Positions 23,023 through 30,492 of a DNA stretch of 44,346 nucleotides are shown piece after piece. Source of the DNA: an uncultured Lachnospiraceae bacterium (lineage in GTDB: Bacteria > Bacillota > Clostridia > Lachnospirales > Lachnospiraceae); the NCBI GenBank assembly GCA_947630855.1, contig CANRJF010000011.1, positions 1-44,346 of the forward strand. The letters are read 5' to 3'. Numbering within the stretch: the first letter of the stretch is position 1; every line of letters starts with the position of its first letter. Under the pieces are notes generated by a model, which was not told the origin of the DNA, made no database searches, and worked only from the letters and a program-made list of their open reading frames with translations. Position numbers and translations under genes: made by a program.

Positions 23023-23073
23023 TTAGAATTCTATGAAACAGCTATTAGTTTATCTGATTTTGCTGCTTTCTGT

Positions 23074-24864
23074 TCACCGGCCGAGCGTGAGAAATTCCCC
23101 ATATGCTTTTGCAATTTCCGAATCCATCAGCATGCCCAGCTTTTCACATTCGTTTTCTATACTGCGCACAATATGCTTCATGGTTACGGTTCCACCGTCC
23201 CCCGCAGCCATAAAGACTGCGTTCATGATAATATTTTTGATATACCCCCCGGCCAGTTCCAGCCGCTTCGCCAAAAAAGCGGTATCAACATCCTTGGTGG
23301 GTATATCTCCGGAAAACCCGGAGTCCCATATCTGCTTCCTTGTCACCTCATCCGGCATCTGGAAGGGGATCACATATCTGATCCTCCGCAAAAACGCCTG
23401 GTCAATGTTATTTTTGAGATTGGTTGCCAGAATCACTGCTCCGTCGTAATCCTCTATCCTCTGAAGCAAATAAGATACAGAAGCATTGGCAAACCGGTCT
23501 TTGGAATCCCTGACTTCACCCCTTTTGCTGAACAGGGCATCTGCCTCGTCAAAAAAGAGCAGAATGTCCCTGTTTTCACAGCTTCGGAAGATACGTTCCA
23601 GTTTCTTTTCTGTCTCGCCGATGTACTTGTCCATAACTGTGGACAGATCCACCCGGTACAGCGGAACCGAAAGTTCCTGCGCGACTGCCCTCGCTGCCAT
23701 TGTCTTTCCTGTCCCGGGCGGTCCGGCAAACAGCGCTGTCACTCCCCTTCCATACGGATACTTTTCCTCCATGCCCCACTGACGGAACACCATGCTTTTA
23801 TAGCGCACGCAATTACAGAACTGTGTAAGCAGATCCCGCTGTCTTAGCGATATCTTCATATCCTGCATGCAGCATGTATTCTTCATTTTCTGAAGCCCTG
23901 GAGTCTGGATGTCAGGAAGATTCCGGCGCTGCTGCGTCTCCACACAATATGTATAGGAAGAAACAGGCATCGTCTTGTAAAACTGCGGTTTTTGGTCTAC
24001 CGCAGCCCAAATTAGCTTCGAGCCTGTACTGCCACATGAACCGGCTTGCTTCGCGACAAGCGACTCCAGGAAGTGGTTGTCCTCTTCCGTGGCGGTATCT
24101 TCACAAAAATAACAGATATCACATTCGTAAAACAGGATTTCCCGCTCCAGCAGCCACCAGATGTCCATTTCATGCTCCAGACTGCAGGCTCTTAGCCGGG
24201 CAATGTCCACAATGAGAAGTTTTTTCCCTATGCCTGCGTAAGCTTTGGCAAGCATCTCCGTTTTTCTGGCTTCCAGTTTGCCGTCCAGCCAGACAAAAGC
24301 TTTTTCATCCGGTATTTTCAGGATATATTCGGCAAGCCGGGCCTCCTCATCGCAGCATTCCGTCCTTTCCGCCGTGCCACCGGTGAGCCAGCAGATTTTT
24401 TTCAATTCTTCATGCAGCTCGTCAAGCCCCATCAGGTACATAATCAGCCGTTCATCCGCATAAAGTTCGCTATAAAGAAAATTTTCAATTTGGTTTTCCG
24501 TTTTCAGGATTTTACGAAGAAAATTGTAGCTGCTTTTCAACTCCTGTACGGAGAGATTCGTTCTTTCTCCGACTGTGAGAAGTGCGAAGCGGATGGTAAC
24601 GCCCTGACCTGTTTTCTCATGCAGAATCGCATAAACGGGCGGGTAAAAATACTGGGCGAGTGCAAGATGGAATACGCGGACAAAAAGAGGGTTTTGGATT
24701 TTGGAAAGCAGTGCGTGATAGCGTTTTTTCTGCTCCTTAATGTCCTGGCAGATCCATATATTTAACTCCCGTCTGACTTCTTCATCTGAAATGGCAGCAT
24801 TGCATATTTGAAATATATCAAAAATAACCCTGCTTACCTCTTTCATCATCTCATCCATATTCAC
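23074..24864 (-). CDS. AAA+ ATPase resembling the eCIS-associated ATPase
   Basis: 596 aa; ATG 24862-24864 with GGAGGG upstream. The N-terminal 350 residues or so are a divergent helical region with a degenerate nucleotide-fold stretch (KKLLIVDIARLRA, near 215). The C-terminal AAA+ module is canonical: Walker A GPPGTGKT (381-388), Walker B LLFFDEAD (435-442), sensor-1 ATNL (480-483) and RRIR (493-496) as arginine finger. Tandem AAA-like layout with an active C-terminal module is what is seen in the ATPase of Afp/Pvc-type contractile injection loci; it could also be a CDC48/FtsH-like remodeller. It converges on the DUF4157 gene with 51 bp between the stop codons. No sheath, tube or baseplate gene is in the window. 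Confidence 0.8.
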   Translation of the reverse strand: MNMDEMMKEVSRVIFDIFQICNAAISDEEVRRELNIWICQDIKEQKKRYHALLSKIQNPLFVRVFHLALAQYFYPPVYAILHEKTGQGVTIRFALLTVGERTNLSVQELKSSYNFLRKILKTENQIENFLYSELYADERLIMYLMGLDELHEELKKICWLTGGTAERTECCDEEARLAEYILKIPDEKAFVWLDGKLEARKTEMLAKAYAGIGKKLLIVDIARLRACSLEHEMDIWWLLEREILFYECDICYFCEDTATEEDNHFLESLVAKQAGSCGSTGSKLIWAAVDQKPQFYKTMPVSSYTYCVETQQRRNLPDIQTPGLQKMKNTCCMQDMKISLRQRDLLTQFCNCVRYKSMVFRQWGMEEKYPYGRGVTALFAGPPGTGKTMAARAVAQELSVPLYRVDLSTVMDKYIGETEKKLERIFRSCENRDILLFFDEADALFSKRGEVRDSKDRFANASVSYLLQRIEDYDGAVILATNLKNNIDQAFLRRIRYVIPFQMPDEVTRKQIWDSGFSGDIPTKDVDTAFLAKRLELAGGYIKNIIMNAVFMAAGDGGTVTMKHIVRSIENECEKLGMLMDSEIAKAYGEFLTLGR

Positions 24865-24997
24865 CTCTCCCTCCGAATATAAAACCCATTTGTTTTAGTT
24901 TATCATAATTTATGCGTATGTACAACGACATTAATACCTATTGTCATCAAAGATTATATATAACAATGATGGATATGTAATTTTTAGCTGAAATCGG

Positions 24998-25026
24998 TTG
25001 ACAAAGTCAAATTCATAGAATATAAT
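24998..25026 (+). promoter_or_regulatory. consensus promoter of the TetR-hydrolase operon
   Basis: TTGACA (24998-25003), 17 bp, TATAAT (25021-25026): a perfect sigma-A promoter. Repression by the dyads just downstream would keep it off until the inducer is present. Confidence 0.85.
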
Positions 25027-25032
25027 ATGCGC

Positions 25033-25082
25033 AGTGACCACATGGTCACTATATTTTCAAACTACAAATGACCATGTGGTCA
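25033..25082 (+). promoter_or_regulatory. two TetR-type operator dyads
   Basis: O1, 25033-25050, has perfect 8-bp arms AGTGACCA and TGGTCACT with a 2-base centre. O2, 25069-25082, has arms TGACCA and TGGTCA with a 2-base centre. They are centred 34 bp apart, downstream of the -10 and upstream of the RBS, where a bound repressor would block transcription. The TetR protein encoded next is the obvious ligand. Confidence 0.8.
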
Positions 25083-25100
25083 CCAAAAAAGGAGAACGCA

Positions 25101-25742
25101 ATGCCAACAAATATGTTTTTTGAGCTGAATGATGAAAAGCGTAATAAGATTACGGAAATATGTATAGCCGAGTTCTCTCAATATGGCTACACAAATAGTT
25201 CTACAAATCGAATCACTCAAAATGCAGGTATAAGCAAAGGAAGTTTGTTCAAATATTTTCAAAATAAAGAAGAATTATACTTTTACATACTTGATATGGT
25301 TACAATGGAACTCATAGCAGATTTAAAAGCAGATGTTGCAACACTTCCGCTGGATTTATTTGAACGCACCATTCAATACTCGGAGTTGGAGTTTGTTTGG
25401 TACATTAAACATCCAGAAAAATTCAAATTAATTACAACTGCATTTTCACAAACTGACGATAAGCTCCGTCAAAAAATCGAAAATAGATATAGCCTACAAG
25501 GGCAGGATATTTTCTATGAAATATTAGCTGATATTGATACAACGACATTGAAGTGGGATAAGCAAAAAACGGCTGATATTTTAAAATGGTTTTTACTTGG
25601 ATTTAAAGAAGATTTCATTTCACATATACAGCCCGAAAGTTTTTCTAATATTGAGCTAATTCGACACGAATATGTCAAAAGTCTTACAAGCTATATGACC
25701 ATTTTGAAATCTGGACTTATGATAGAGGAAAGCGAGGGATAA
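25101..25742 (+). CDS. TetR-family transcriptional repressor
   Basis: 213 aa from ATG 25101 (AAGGAG upstream); an ATG at 25068 lies inside operator O2. The N-terminal HTH has FSQYGYTNSSTNRITQNAGI then SKGSLFKYFQNKEELYFYIL, the classic TetR recognition helix. The C-terminal ligand domain is divergent and the ligand unknown. The gene is followed immediately by an alpha/beta hydrolase, and the promoter carries two operators, so it probably represses its own operon. Its sequence is more AT-rich than the thiamine genes around it, hinting at acquisition. Confidence 0.9.
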   Translation: MPTNMFFELNDEKRNKITEICIAEFSQYGYTNSSTNRITQNAGISKGSLFKYFQNKEELYFYILDMVTMELIADLKADVATLPLDLFERTIQYSELEFVWYIKHPEKFKLITTAFSQTDDKLRQKIENRYSLQGQDIFYEILADIDTTTLKWDKQKTADILKWFLLGFKEDFISHIQPESFSNIELIRHEYVKSLTSYMTILKSGLMIEESEG

Positions 25743-25745
25743 GTG

Positions 25746-26558
25746 ATGTTTTACAAAGCTAATTGCCGTCAAGTAGTTATAGATGGCAATACAATGAATT
25801 ATATTGAGTTTGGAACAGGTAAAAAAGCGTTAGTGATTTTACCCGGTTTGGGTGACGGATTGTCTCCTGTTCACGGCAAAATGCAGGCGATTATATTGGC
25901 ATTGACATATAAACAATTTGCTCGTGAGTTTAAGGTTTATATTTTCAGTAGGAAAAACTGCCTTGAACGAGATTGTTCTACAAGGAGTATGGCAAAGGAA
26001 CAGGCAACTGCTATGAAAGTTATAGGCATTTCAAAAGCGTCAGTTATGGGGGTATCGCAAGGTGGAATGATTGCCCAGTATCTTGCAATTGACTATCCCG
26101 ATTTAGTTGACAGGCTTGTCCTTGCTGCTACCCTTTCAAGACAAAATGACACAGTACAAAAAGTTGTTTATAACTGGATTGAGTTGGCAAAGCAAAGAGA
26201 TTACAAGGGGTTGATGATTGATACAGCGGAACATTCTTATTCAGAAACATATTTGAAGAAGTATCGCTTTCTCTACCCATTGCTTGGAATAGTTGGAAAA
26301 CCTAAAAGTTTTGACAGGTTTCTATTTCAGGCAACTTCTTGCGTTCATCATAATGCTTATTCGGAATTAGATAAAATCGTGTGTCCAACTTTGGTAATTG
26401 GAGGTGAATGCGACAAAATTGTTGGAACAGCTTCTTCAATTGAATTGGCCAAAAAAATCAAGAATAGTGAATTATTCGTTTACAAAACCTATGGGCACGC
26501 CATCTATGAAGAAGCAGGAGACTTCAATGACCGTGTTTTTCAATTTCTTATGAGGTAA
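25746..26558 (+). CDS. alpha/beta hydrolase
   Basis: 270 aa from ATG 25746 (a GTG one codon earlier is possible; RBS GAGGGA). Features: ILPGLGDGLSP (oxyanion region), nucleophile elbow GVSQGGM (catalytic Ser), an acid in the GGECDKIVG segment, and a C-terminal KTYGHAIYEE with the catalytic His. Such proteins hydrolyse esters or lactones. Co-transcribed with TetR from an inducible promoter, it probably inactivates or processes the inducer. The substrate is unknown. Confidence 0.85.
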   Translation: MFYKANCRQVVIDGNTMNYIEFGTGKKALVILPGLGDGLSPVHGKMQAIILALTYKQFAREFKVYIFSRKNCLERDCSTRSMAKEQATAMKVIGISKASVMGVSQGGMIAQYLAIDYPDLVDRLVLAATLSRQNDTVQKVVYNWIELAKQRDYKGLMIDTAEHSYSETYLKKYRFLYPLLGIVGKPKSFDRFLFQATSCVHHNAYSELDKIVCPTLVIGGECDKIVGTASSIELAKKIKNSELFVYKTYGHAIYEEAGDFNDRVFQFLMR

Positions 26559-26575
26559 GTATGGATGTAAATGCT

Positions 26576-26626
26576 ATGAAAACAGAATGGATACGCTGCC
26601 CTGTTTGTCGTAATAAAACTCGTTGA
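26576..26626 (+). pseudogene. truncated Cys-rich KTR-family protein
   Basis: ATG AAA ACA reads MKTEWIRCPVCRNKTR and then TGA. This is the start of the Cys-rich KTR proteins (usually about 55-60 aa with a second Cys pair), common beside Tn916-like conjugative elements and resistance genes. Here only 16 codons remain, and the second Cys pair is absent. It is best read as a broken relic of a mobile element. An ATG at 26561 is also in frame. Confidence 0.65.
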
Positions 26627-26673
26627 CTGGAAGAAGGTGATGATGATGAGTGAACCGATAGTAAGTGAAAAAT

Positions 26674-26702
26674 TTGACTTCCAGCATGGAATACAGTATA
26701 AT
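26674..26702 (+). promoter_or_regulatory. promoter of the thiamine thiazole operon
   Basis: TTGACT (26674-26679), 17 bp, TATAAT (26697-26702), about 40 bases ahead of the TPP riboswitch. Confidence 0.75.
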
Positions 26703-26742
26703 GGAAAACAGAAAAGAAGAAAGAATATTATTTAGATAAAAT

Positions 26743-26832
26743 ACAGGGGAGCTTGTGAAGCAGGCTGAGAGGAAGTCATCAACTTCGACCCTTAACCTGA
26801 TGCGGATAATGCCGCCGTAGGAAGTCACAAGT
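26743..26832 (+). ncRNA. TPP riboswitch (THI element)
   Basis: The conserved thi-box blocks are all present in order: CAGGGGAGC, GCTGAGAGG (26764-26772), ACCCTTAACCTGAT, GGATAATGCC and GCCGTAGGAAGT. CTTGTGA (26752-26758) is complementary to TCACAAG (26825-26831). A terminator hairpin follows at once, so it is expected to stop transcription when thiamine pyrophosphate is bound. It controls thiS-thiF-thiG-thiH-tenI. Confidence 0.95.
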
Positions 26833-26842
26833 GATTTTTTCG

Positions 26843-26874
26843 GAGATACCGTATCAGGTATCTCTTCTTTTTTT
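26843..26874 (+). terminator. riboswitch-controlled terminator
   Basis: GAGATACC (26843-26850), 6-base loop, GGTATCTC (26857-26864), then TTCTTTTTTTT. It is the expression platform of the TPP riboswitch, between the aptamer and thiS. Confidence 0.88.
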
Positions 26875-26948
26875 GCACCGTATCTGTGAGGGCGCCAAAC
26901 AGATACAAATGCATAAACTAACTGCCCACAGGCAGAAAGGAGGACAGT

Positions 26949-27143
26949 ATGGTAAAAATTAACGGAAGCAGCATGGAGATGGCAGGAATAACCCTTGCAC
27001 AGTATCTGTCAACAACAGATTATTCCGTCTCACGCATAGCCGTTGAGAAAAACGGAATGATTGTTCCTAAGTCCCAATATGAGACAACCGTATTATGTGA
27101 CGGGGATGAACTGGAAATTGTAAGTTTTGTAGGAGGCGGATGA
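26949..27143 (+). CDS. thiS: sulfur carrier protein ThiS
   Basis: 64 aa, beta-grasp fold, preceded by AAAGGAGG. It ends in FVGGG, giving the Gly-Gly terminus that is adenylated by ThiF and thiocarboxylated as the sulfur donor for thiazole synthesis. First gene of the riboswitch-controlled operon. Its stop overlaps the thiF start. Confidence 0.93.
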   Translation: MVKINGSSMEMAGITLAQYLSTTDYSVSRIAVEKNGMIVPKSQYETTVLCDGDELEIVSFVGGG

Positions 27144-27787
27144 TGTGTGATAAAATTCCCTCAAAAGAGGAGATGGAAAAAGCCCTGGTTTTAAGAACCG
27201 GCAGAAAATTACATGAAAAAATGGCGCAGGCTGCCGTTGCAATCTGCGGCCTGGGAGGCCTTGGCTCCAATATTGCCATTTCCCTGGCAAGGGCAGGGGT
27301 GGGAAAACTTATACTCATGGACTTTGATAAAGTGGACATTTCCAATTTAAACCGCCAGCAATACAAAGTCTCTCAGATAGGGGAGTACAAAACAGATGCA
27401 CTTACGGATAATTTAAAAGAGATAGCTCCCTATCTGGAAATAGAAGCCCATACCATTTTTATGGAGGAGGGCAATTATTTTCAGCTTCTTAAGGAGGCGG
27501 ATATTATCTGTGAGGCATTTGATGCGGCGGAAGAAAAAAGTAATCTTGTAAATTTCGTATTGGAAAATATGCCGGAAAAATACCTGGTGGCAGCTTCAGG
27601 AATGGCAGGCATGGGCAGCGGAAATAAAATTGTTACACGCAGGATTATGAAACATTTTTACCTGTGCGGAGACAACGAAAGCGATGTGTCAAATAATATC
27701 GGCCTTACCGCGTCCAGGGTTATGCTGTGCGCAGCACATCAGGCGCATGCAGTTTTACGTATTATTGCAGAACAATTTGATGTTTAA
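27140..27787 (+). CDS. thiF: ThiS adenylyltransferase ThiF
   Basis: 215 aa, E1-like Rossmann fold: CGLGGLGSNIAISLARAGVG (ATP site), DFDKVDISNLNRQQY, and the DAAEEKSNLV region. It adenylates the ThiS C-terminus. It belongs to the short clostridial ThiF type. ATG 27140 or the next ATG (27143) may be used, and translation is coupled to thiS. Confidence 0.92.
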   Translation: MMCDKIPSKEEMEKALVLRTGRKLHEKMAQAAVAICGLGGLGSNIAISLARAGVGKLILMDFDKVDISNLNRQQYKVSQIGEYKTDALTDNLKEIAPYLEIEAHTIFMEEGNYFQLLKEADIICEAFDAAEEKSNLVNFVLENMPEKYLVAASGMAGMGSGNKIVTRRIMKHFYLCGDNESDVSNNIGLTASRVMLCAAHQAHAVLRIIAEQFDV

Positions 27788-27802
27788 GAGAAAGGATATC
27801 GT

Positions 27803-28576
27803 ATGGATAAAGAGGATAAATTAATTATAGGGGGCAGAGAATTTCATTCCAGGTTCATTCTTGGCTCCGGGAAATATTCAATGAAATTAATTGAGGCGGC
27901 AGTAAAGGATGCAGGTGCACAGATGATTACGCTGGCTGTCCGCCGGGCAAATACAAAAGAACAGGAAAACATTCTGGATTTTATACCGGAAGGAGTCACA
28001 CTTCTTCCCAACACTTCCGGGGCGAGGGATGCAGGGGAAGCAGTGCGCATTGCCCGTCTTGCCAGAGAACTGGGATGCGGAAATTTTGTAAAAATCGAGA
28101 TAATGCGGGATGCAAAATATCTCCTTCCCGATAATCAGGAGACCGTAAAAGCCACAGAAATTCTGGCAAAAGAAGGATTTGTGGTGATGCCTTATATGTA
28201 CCCTGATTTAAATACGGCAAGGGACCTTGTAAATGCCGGGGCCGCCGCGGTAATGCCCTTAGCATCCCCCATAGGTTCCAACAAAGGTCTTGCCACCCGT
28301 GAGTTTATAAAAATACTCATAGATGAGATTGACCTGCCCATTATTGTGGATGCAGGGATTGGCAGGCCCTCACAGGCATGTGAGGCAATGGAAATGGGAG
28401 CGGCTGCCATTATGGCAAACACTGCCCTTGCCACCGCAGGGAACCTTCCCCTTATGGCACAGGCATTTAAAAAAGCCATTGAGGCAGGAAGAAATGCATA
28501 TTTAGCAGGGCTGGGAAGGATACTGGCAAGAGGAGCCGCTGCCTCCGACCCGTTGACAGGATTTTTACATGATTAA
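27803..28576 (+). CDS. thiG: thiazole synthase ThiG
   Basis: 257 aa, TIM barrel. It condenses deoxyxylulose phosphate, dehydroglycine and ThiS-thiocarboxylate into the thiazole. Conserved blocks: [36 protein letters not shown] (Lys near residue 97 forms the imine), [14 protein letters not shown] and [20 protein letters not shown]. Full length. It lies 15 bases after thiF and 9 bases before thiH. Confidence 0.97.
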   Translation: MDKEDKLIIGGREFHSRFILGSGKYSMKLIEAAVKDAGAQMITLAVRRANTKEQENILDFIPEGVTLLPNTSGARDAGEAVRIARLARELGCGNFVKIEIMRDAKYLLPDNQETVKATEILAKEGFVVMPYMYPDLNTARDLVNAGAAAVMPLASPIGSNKGLATREFIKILIDEIDLPIIVDAGIGRPSQACEAMEMGAAAIMANTALATAGNLPLMAQAFKKAIEAGRNAYLAGLGRILARGAAASDPLTGFLHD

Positions 28577-28585
28577 GGAGATACT

Positions 28586-29839
28586 ATGGAAAATCAATTT
28601 TTTGTGGACTCGGGGCATTTGTCCAAAGAAGCCCTGATAAAAAAACATGAACTGGAGAACAATCCAGATGCAAGAAAAAACCATATGGAATATCTGCCGG
28701 GCATGGAGCAGATTAAATCTGGTGTTATGGAACAGGTGATTTCACAGATGAAGAATTATGACTATCACAAATATACTTCCAAAGATGTAAAAGCAGCATT
28801 GTCAAAGGAAACATGTACCATAGAAGATTTTGCAGCCCTTTTGTCCCCGGCGGCGGAGCCGTATTTGGAAGAGATGGCACAGCGGGCGCAGAGGGAAACG
28901 GGAAAGCATTTTGGGAATACGGTATATATGTTTACCCCCCTCTACATTGCCAATTACTGTGAAAATTATTGCGTTTACTGCGGCTTTAACTGCTATAACA
29001 ATATCCACCGCATGAAATTAAATATGGAGCAGTTAGAGCATGAGATGAAAGTGATTGCCAAAAGCAATATGGAAGAAATACTGATTCTCACAGGGGAAAG
29101 CCATTCCATGAGCGATATAGAATACATTGGAGAGGCATGTAAGCTGGCAGGGAAATATTTTAGAATGGTGGGGCTTGAAATCTATCCGGTGAATACAAAG
29201 GAGTACCGTTATCTTCACGAATGCGGGGCAGATTACATTACCGTGTTCCAGGAAACTTACGACAGCGATAAATATGAGACATTACATCTTTTGGGGCATA
29301 AAAGGGTGTGGCCTTACCGTTTTGACGCACAGGAGCGGGCATTAATGGGAGGAATGCGGGGAGTGGCATTTTCCGCATTGTTAGGGCTTTCTGATTTTAG
29401 AAAAGATGCCTTTGCAACCGGGCTTCACGCCTATTATCTTCAGAGAAAATATCCCCGGGCCGAAATATCTCTTTCCTGCCCCAGGCTCCGCCCCATTGTA
29501 AATAATGACAAAATAAATCCTCTGGATGTAGGGGAACGGCAGCTTTGCCAGGTAATCTGCGCCTACCGGATTTTTCTCCCCTTTGCAGGAATTACCGTAT
29601 CATCCAGAGAAAGTGCATCTTTCAGGGACGGCATAATGAAAATTGCCGCAACGAAAGTGTCTGCGGGAGTATCCACCGGGGTGGGAGACCATGAAGAAAA
29701 ATACAGCGGAAAGGAAATGGAAGCACAGGCGGGAGATGAGCAGTTTGAAATCAGTGACAGCCGAAGTTTTGATACCATGTATCAGGATATAGAGGGAAAA
29801 GGGCTGCAGCCTGTGCTGAATGATTATCTGTATGTGTAA
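28586..29839 (+). CDS. thiH: 2-iminoacetate synthase ThiH (radical SAM)
   Basis: 417 aa. Radical SAM cluster motif CENYCVYC (Cys 125, 129, 132). It cleaves tyrosine to dehydroglycine and p-cresol for ThiG. The presence of ThiH rather than the oxygen-dependent glycine oxidase ThiO fits an anaerobe. Other blocks: LILTGESHSMSDIEY, YRYDA-like PYRFDAQERAL and SSRESASFRDG. The stop overlaps the next gene. Confidence 0.97.
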   Translation: MENQFFVDSGHLSKEALIKKHELENNPDARKNHMEYLPGMEQIKSGVMEQVISQMKNYDYHKYTSKDVKAALSKETCTIEDFAALLSPAAEPYLEEMAQRAQRETGKHFGNTVYMFTPLYIANYCENYCVYCGFNCYNNIHRMKLNMEQLEHEMKVIAKSNMEEILILTGESHSMSDIEYIGEACKLAGKYFRMVGLEIYPVNTKEYRYLHECGADYITVFQETYDSDKYETLHLLGHKRVWPYRFDAQERALMGGMRGVAFSALLGLSDFRKDAFATGLHAYYLQRKYPRAEISLSCPRLRPIVNNDKINPLDVGERQLCQVICAYRIFLPFAGITVSSRESASFRDGIMKIAATKVSAGVSTGVGDHEEKYSGKEMEAQAGDEQFEISDSRSFDTMYQDIEGKGLQPVLNDYLYV

Positions 29840-30440
29840 AATAATCTGCGTTACAAACAGAAAATTGTGTAAAGGCGATTTTGTATCCCGTATACAGGAA
29901 ATTGCCCGGGAGGCCCCTTATGCCGTAATACTCAGGGAAAAGGATTTAGATGAAAAAGATTATGCCGCCCTGGCAGGCCGTATCATGCCTGTATGCAGAA
30001 AATATGGGGTTTTGTGTATTCTCCATTCCCATTGGGATGCAGCTCTTCATCTGGGGGCAGAGGGGATTCACCTGCCTCTGCCCCTGCTTCGCAAAATGCC
30101 GGAAGAAAAAAAGGCGGCTTTCCGCCATATAGGAGCTTCCTGCCACAGCCTGGGAGAAGTAATGGAAGCAGAGAAATTAGGCTGTACTTACCTTTTGGCG
30201 GGGCATGTTTTTCCCACAGACTGTAAAGCAGGCGTGCCGCCCAGGGGACTTTCCTTTCTGTCCGACGTATGCAAAAAAGCAAGTGTCCCTGTCTACGCCA
30301 TTGGGGGAATGAATCCTGAAAATTTTTCTTCCGTGACAGAGGCAGGGGCGGCTGGAGCCTGCATTATGAGCGGTTTTATGGAATGCGGGGATGTTTCGGG
30401 ATATATAAAAAAGTTTCGTGCATTATCCACAGTTTTATGA
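29832..30440 (+). CDS. tenI: TenI-like thiazole tautomerase / ThiE paralogue
   Basis: About 202 aa from ATG 29832 (ATG 29820 also in frame, both within the thiH 3' end). It has the ThiE fold: AVILREKDLDEKDY, HWDAALHLGAEGIHLPL, IGASCHSLGEVMEAE, LAGHVFPTDCKAGVPPRGL and VYAIGGMNPENF. The phosphate-site wording HVF-x-T-x-C-K-x-G-x-PPRG is that of TenI, and the Gln-x-Arg-x-Lys site of ThiE is only partly kept (ILREK). It probably aromatises the ThiG product rather than coupling it; the true ThiE is at 20.6 kb. Last gene of the riboswitch operon. Confidence 0.85.
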   Translation: MCKIICVTNRKLCKGDFVSRIQEIAREAPYAVILREKDLDEKDYAALAGRIMPVCRKYGVLCILHSHWDAALHLGAEGIHLPLPLLRKMPEEKKAAFRHIGASCHSLGEVMEAEKLGCTYLLAGHVFPTDCKAGVPPRGLSFLSDVCKKASVPVYAIGGMNPENFSSVTEAGAAGACIMSGFMECGDVSGYIKKFRALSTVL

Positions 30441-30469
30441 TACAATTTTTTTATATATTGAAACTGTGG
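30427..30469 (+). promoter_or_regulatory. stem-loop at the start of the acyltransferase gene
   Basis: CCACAGTTT (30427-30435) is perfectly complementary to AAACTGTGG (30461-30469), with a 25-base AT-rich loop containing a T7 run. The right arm overlaps GGAGGAG, the only obvious RBS of the next gene. It may attenuate read-through from tenI or mask the RBS. Confidence 0.4.
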
Positions 30470-30492
30470 AGGAGATTATCAGAACTATTGAT

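Noticed and set aside
23074-24864. Plus-strand reading frames across the ATPase gene
   Set aside because: Several long frames exist on the opposite strand, but they lack RBSs and domains; the minus-strand AAA+ motifs are unambiguous.
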